NCBI GenBank assembly: GCA_905199135.1
Contig: CAJKFC010000071.1
Location: forward strand, 1-9,148
DNA: 9,148 nucleotides
Source of the DNA: an uncultured Eubacteriales bacterium
Lineage (GTDB): Bacteria; Bacillota; Clostridia; Oscillospirales; Butyricicoccaceae
Direction of reading: 5' to 3'
A program made the translations under genes and the position numbers. Below are positions 5,959 to 9,148 of the stretch, in pieces. Below the pieces are notes generated by a model. The model was not told where the DNA came from. It saw only the letters and a list, made by a program, of their open reading frames with translations, and ran no database searches. The stretch's first letter is position 1; each line of letters starts with the position of its first letter.

Positions 5959-6975
5959 TTAAAAGCTCTGCTCCTCGATGAGGGCAGCTATATCATAAAG
6001 CTCGGTTTTTTTGAGCTCATATTCCAGACCGTCTCCCTGCAATTCGGCAAGTCTCCTTACCGCCTCGGCCATTTTTGCCGAAGAATAAGGAATATTTTCA
6101 AAAACAGACGGCAGGTGTGACATGATGGCGCTGTCCATCGAATCGGAAAAGACCTGCGCCGTCTTTATCACTCCGCCCTCGGCGTGAAGCCTTATATTGA
6201 TGCCGCCCCAGGCGAAACGCCCCGAAATCTCGCTGTCAAAAGGCAGATTTCTGCCGTATTTCCACTGCCACGACGAATATTTCTCGGTGAGGGCGTCGAG
6301 CTCACGGCATTTGAAATAATCTCCGTCAAAAATTTCGGAAGTGACGCCGTAGACCTGTCCGAAGGCCTCGGTCAGCCTTTCAATCATGCCGCTTACCGTC
6401 ACATCGGGGTTGAATTCGGTGAGATTCGCCACTCGGGATTTTACCGACTTTACCCCTTTGAACTCCAGCTTGTCCTTTGGCACGGTGAGATAATGTCCGA
6501 GATTTGCAAGGTCGGCCGAAATCATCAGAGTGCCGTGGTGGTAGACCTTTCCCTTTCTTTTGAAAAAGGCGTTGCCTGAGAATTTTCTGCCGCCTATCAG
6601 TATGTCGTTTCTGCCTGTCCTCTCCACATCGAGACCGTAAGACGATGCCGCCTTCGATATGACCTCGGTCTGACGGGCTGTATCAAAGTCTTTTTCGGGC
6701 AGCAAAAAGGTGAAATTGAGGTTGCCCATGTCGTGAAAGACGGCTCCCCCTCCTGAAAGACGGCGGGCCAGATGCCCGCCGTCCTCTTCGAGCTGTTTCA
6801 CCCTGCACTCTGCCCAGGGATTCTGATTATAGCCTATTACCACCGTCTGACTGTTCTGCCAGAGATAGAGAATGGCAAGGCCTTCCCCCGTCCTGTCGAG
6901 AAGATATTCCTCGAGGGCAAGGTTTTCATAGGGGTTTACCCCCTTTGTTATCACAACAGCTGTCTTATTTATCAT
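5959..6975 (-). CDS. lplA: Lipoate--protein ligase
   Basis: The 338-residue enzyme activates lipoate with ATP and transfers it from lipoyl-AMP to a lysine of lipoyl-domain proteins; in this operon the likely target is GcvH. Motifs of the LplA/LplJ family are RRLSGGGAVFHD (71-82, lipoyl-AMP binding), NLNFTF (85-90), GRNDI (121-125), KFSGNA (131-136) with the expected catalytic Lys131, HHGTL (146-150) and VANL (182-185). Residues about 240-338 form the accessory C-terminal domain needed for the adenylation step in single-chain ligases, so the protein looks complete. It lies between gcvPB and lpdA. Its ATG shares one base with the gcvPB stop (TAATG, at 6975) and no clear ribosome binding site precedes it, so translation probably depends on ribosomes finishing gcvPB. 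An octanoyl- or lipoyl-transferase role is less likely because the C-terminal domain is present. Confidence 0.94.
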   Translation of the reverse strand: MINKTAVVITKGVNPYENLALEEYLLDRTGEGLAILYLWQNSQTVVIGYNQNPWAECRVKQLEEDGGHLARRLSGGGAVFHDMGNLNFTFLLPEKDFDTARQTEVISKAASSYGLDVERTGRNDILIGGRKFSGNAFFKRKGKVYHHGTLMISADLANLGHYLTVPKDKLEFKGVKSVKSRVANLTEFNPDVTVSGMIERLTEAFGQVYGVTSEIFDGDYFKCRELDALTEKYSSWQWKYGRNLPFDSEISGRFAWGGINIRLHAEGGVIKTAQVFSDSMDSAIMSHLPSVFENIPYSSAKMAEAVRRLAELQGDGLEYELKKTELYDIAALIEEQSF

Positions 6976-8414
6976 TATTTCTCAAAATTGTACCTTACAA
7001 CGGGCTCTCTTGCCGCCTTTACCTCGTCGGGACGGCGAATTACCGTCTTGAGGGGCAGCTCGTGCATCTTCTCGGGGTTTTCCTCCGCCATGCGGTATAT
7101 TCTCTCCATGGCTTCAACCACATCGTCGAGACCCGCCTTGCCCTCTGTCTCGGTGGGCTCAAACATGAGAGCCTCATGGACTATGAGGGGGAAGTACATT
7201 GTCGGCGGATGCATGCCCTCGTCGAGCATGGCTTTGGCTATATCTGTCGCCGTAACTCCCTTTTTCTTGTGGAGTTTTTCCATGCTTATGACAAACTCAT
7301 GCATACATATGCCCTTTGTGTATACATCGTAGGTTTCGGAAAGCCTCTTCATGAGGTAGTTTGCGTTGAGGACTGCGTTTTGGGACGCTTCGGGTATACC
7401 CTCCTTGCCCAGTGTGAGGATATAGGTCAAAGCCTTTACCACCACCGAGAAGTTGCCGTAAAACGCCTTCATTCTGCCGATGGACTGGGGAATATCACCG
7501 TTGAGGAAATACTCCTCTCCTCTCTTTTCGGCGTGGGGCTTGGGCATATAGGGAGCGAGGAAGCTCTTGAAGCCGACTGCTCCGCTGCCCGGTCCTCCTC
7601 CGCCGTGAGGTGTGGAGAAGGTCTTGTGGAGATTGAGGTGAACCACATCAAAGCCCATGTCGCCCGGTCTCGCCTCGCCCATTACGGCGTTAAGGTTGGC
7701 GCCATCGTAGTAACAGAGACCGCCCGCGTCCTTTATTATCTTTGTTATCTCGAGGATATTTTTGTCAAAGATGCCGAGGGTGTTGGGGTTTGTCAGCATG
7801 AGACCTGCCGTATCCTCTCCCACAGCCTCTTTGAGCTTTTCTATATCGATGCCGCCCTCTTCGTCGGAGGGGACATTCACGCAGGTAAAGCCTGCCATTA
7901 CTGCTGTTGCAGGGTTTGTGCCGTGAGCCGAATCGGGAACTATTATCTTGGTGCGCTTTGTATCGCCGCGCATCTTGTGATACTGCTTGATGAGCAGTAC
8001 GCCCGTCAGCTCACCGTGGGCGCCTGCCGCAGGCTGGAAAGTCATCTGATCCATGCCTGTTATCTCACAGAGATACTGCTCGGCCATGGCCATGACCTTA
8101 AGACATCCCTGTACAGTATGCTCGGGCTGAAGGGGATGTACCCACGCAAAGCCGGGCAGAGCCGCAATTTCCTCATTTATTCTTGGGTTGTATTTCATTG
8201 TACATGAGCCGAGGGGATAGAAACCGCAGTTTACACCGTAGCTGCGCTGAGCCAGCTTTGTATAGTGTCTGCTTATGTCTGTTTCCGACATCTCGGGGAG
8301 CTTCGGAGCCGAGGAACGCCTCATGCTCTCGGGCAGCTCCTTTACGGGCACATCACACTTGGGCATCCTTGTGCATCTCCTGCCCTTTACGCTGTTTTCA
8401 AAAATGAGATTCAT
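6975..8414 (-). CDS. gcvPB: Glycine dehydrogenase (decarboxylating), P protein subunit 2
   Basis: This is the PLP-carrying beta subunit of the two-subunit P protein, which decarboxylates glycine and moves the aminomethyl group to lipoylated H protein. Of its 479 residues, key sites are GSCTMKYNP (69-77), QPAAGAHGE (127-135), DSAHGTNPA (161-169), the YYDGANLNA stretch with Asp237 (235-243), and the PLP lysine Lys264 in LNLHKTFSTPHGGGGPGSG (260-278). These match the C-terminal half of fused GcvP proteins. The start at 8414 is preferred over an in-frame ATG at 8489 because a perfect AAGGAGGTG (8423-8431) lies eight bases upstream and the family starts near MNLIFE. This start overlaps the gcvPA stop by four bases (ATGA), so the two subunits are translationally coupled and probably made in equal amounts. 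Confidence 0.96.
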   Translation of the reverse strand: MNLIFENSVKGRRCTRMPKCDVPVKELPESMRRSSAPKLPEMSETDISRHYTKLAQRSYGVNCGFYPLGSCTMKYNPRINEEIAALPGFAWVHPLQPEHTVQGCLKVMAMAEQYLCEITGMDQMTFQPAAGAHGELTGVLLIKQYHKMRGDTKRTKIIVPDSAHGTNPATAVMAGFTCVNVPSDEEGGIDIEKLKEAVGEDTAGLMLTNPNTLGIFDKNILEITKIIKDAGGLCYYDGANLNAVMGEARPGDMGFDVVHLNLHKTFSTPHGGGGPGSGAVGFKSFLAPYMPKPHAEKRGEEYFLNGDIPQSIGRMKAFYGNFSVVVKALTYILTLGKEGIPEASQNAVLNANYLMKRLSETYDVYTKGICMHEFVISMEKLHKKKGVTATDIAKAMLDEGMHPPTMYFPLIVHEALMFEPTETEGKAGLDDVVEAMERIYRMAEENPEKMHELPLKTVIRRPDEVKAAREPVVRYNFEK

Positions 8415-9148
8415 CGAGCCGCCACCTCCTTGAGAATATTTACAAGAGCGTCTATCTCTTCCTTGGTGTTCATCTCGGTAACGCACCAAAGGATATTGTC
8501 ACCCTTTAAGGGCAGACCGCCCAGAATGCCGTATTCCTCCAGCGCCGCCATGAGCAGTTCAGGAGAGCATGGGCATTTTGTCACGAACTCGTGGAAGAAA
8601 TCTCCGTCAAATACCTTTTCAAATCCCGGTATGGCCGTTATCTGCTCAAAGGCGTAGTGTGCCTTGGAGTAGCACTGTGTCGCCGTTTCGGCAAGACCTT
8701 CGGGGCCCTGAGCGGCCAGATAGACCGAAGCTGTCAGTGCGCAGAGAGCCTGATTGGAGCAGATGTTGCTGGAGGCCTTTTCTCTTCTTATGTGCTGCTC
8801 TCTGGCCTGAAGAGTCAGAACAAAAGCCCTGTTTCCGTCGGCGTCTGTCGTCTCGCCGACGATTCTGCCGGGAAGTTTTCTCATAAGCTTTTCGGTGCAG
8901 GTCATAATGCCGAGATAGGGGCCGCCGAAGGCGAGAGGCATGCCGAGGGGCTGTCCCTCCGCCGTAGCTATGTCGGCGCCGCACTCGCCCGGGGTTTTCA
9001 TGATTCCGAGAGCTATGGGGTTGCAGCCCATAATGTATTTTGCGCCCTTTTCGTGAACTGCCTGACCGAGGCCTTCGCAGTCCTCAAACAGACCGAAATA
9101 GTTGGGCTGCTGCACATAGAAGCAGGCCACTGTCTCGTCCATCATGGA
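8411..9148 (-). CDS. gcvPA: Glycine dehydrogenase (decarboxylating), P protein subunit 1, partial
   Basis: This is the C-terminal 245 residues of the alpha subunit of the split P protein. The reading frame runs open through base 9148 (the first visible codon is TCC, Ser), so the two nearby ATG codons (9140-9145) are internal and the true start lies outside. The full protein is usually about 440-450 residues. Family signs are ACFYVQQPNYFG near the edge, PLAFGGPYLGIM, GRIVGETTDADGNRAFVLTL, and the AREQHIRREKASSNICSNQAL stretch typical of GcvPA. The alpha subunit keeps the fold of the other half but lacks the PLP lysine and completes the active site of GcvPB. The stop overlaps the gcvPB start by four bases. 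gcvT and gcvH, and any glycine riboswitch, would be upstream, beyond the window. Confidence 0.96.
   Translation of the reverse strand, partial: SMMDETVACFYVQQPNYFGLFEDCEGLGQAVHEKGAKYIMGCNPIALGIMKTPGECGADIATAEGQPLGMPLAFGGPYLGIMTCTEKLMRKLPGRIVGETTDADGNRAFVLTLQAREQHIRREKASSNICSNQALCALTASVYLAAQGPEGLAETATQCYSKAHYAFEQITAIPGFEKVFDGDFFHEFVTKCPCSPELLMAALEEYGILGGLPLKGDNILWCVTEMNTKEEIDALVNILKEVAAR
8423..8431 (-). promoter_or_regulatory. Consensus ribosome binding site that fixes the gcvPB start
   Basis: On the minus strand AAGGAGGTG, a full match to the anti-16S consensus, lies eight bases before the ATG at 8414. It sits inside the last codons of gcvPA and decides against the longer frame beginning at 8489. 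Confidence 0.9.

Noticed and set aside
6945..8207. A 420-codon open frame on the plus strand opposite gcvPB and the start of lplA
   Set aside because: It lies antisense to well-conserved genes, has no ribosome binding site and no recognisable domain, and its composition is what the opposite strand of this GC-rich coding sequence would give.
8415..8489. An upstream in-frame ATG extending gcvPB by 25 residues
   Set aside because: The extra residues are unlike the family, would overlap gcvPA by nearly 80 bases, and a perfect ribosome binding site points to the ATG at 8414.

Overview
The window looks like chromosomal DNA of a Gram-positive, probably anaerobic, Clostridia-like bacterium (Bacillota). 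This rests on the split glycine decarboxylase (separate GcvPA and GcvPB), strong AAGGAGG-type ribosome binding sites, A/T-tract intrinsic terminators, a BmrR-like MerR regulator, a SteT-like transporter and a tRNA gene with an encoded CCA. The species cannot be named from this sequence alone. Genes are tightly packed, with one AT-rich gap of about 320 bases. Codon choice looks even across the genes, and I see no insertion sequence, phage gene, CRISPR array or integration scar.

Layout from left to right. Bases 1-49 are the 3' end of a tRNA-Leu gene, followed by its own terminator. A short TrmO/TsaA-like tRNA methyltransferase gene follows with its own promoter. It converges on a MATE efflux pump gene, and the two share a hairpin terminator. 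The MATE gene diverges from a MerR-family, multidrug-sensing regulator. The 121-base gap between them holds a MerR-type promoter (TTGACT, 19-base spacer, TATACT) with an inverted repeat filling the spacer, so the pair reads as a drug-inducible efflux module. After the AT-rich gap comes a SteT-like serine/threonine exchanger gene with a good extended -10 promoter. It ends at a second shared terminator facing the last block.

The last block (bases 4505 to the window edge, minus strand) is the distal part of a glycine cleavage operon, transcribed in the order gcvPA (5' end outside the window), gcvPB, lplA, lpdA. GcvPA/GcvPB form the P protein that decarboxylates glycine onto lipoylated H protein. 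LplA attaches lipoate to H protein, and LpdA reoxidises the dihydrolipoyl arm. GcvT and GcvH are expected upstream of base 9148 but cannot be seen. The genes overlap by 4 bases (gcvPA/gcvPB) or 1 base (gcvPB/lplA), or are 35 bases apart (lplA/lpdA).

I did not find an exotic or clearly undescribed system. The points most worth a second look are (1) an LpdA whose second Rossmann fold lacks the acidic residue usual for NAD and has Ala-Ser-Arg instead, hinting at NADP use; (2) the MerR operator with overlapping divergent promoters; and (3) inverted repeats in the AT-rich region upstream of the SteT-like gene.
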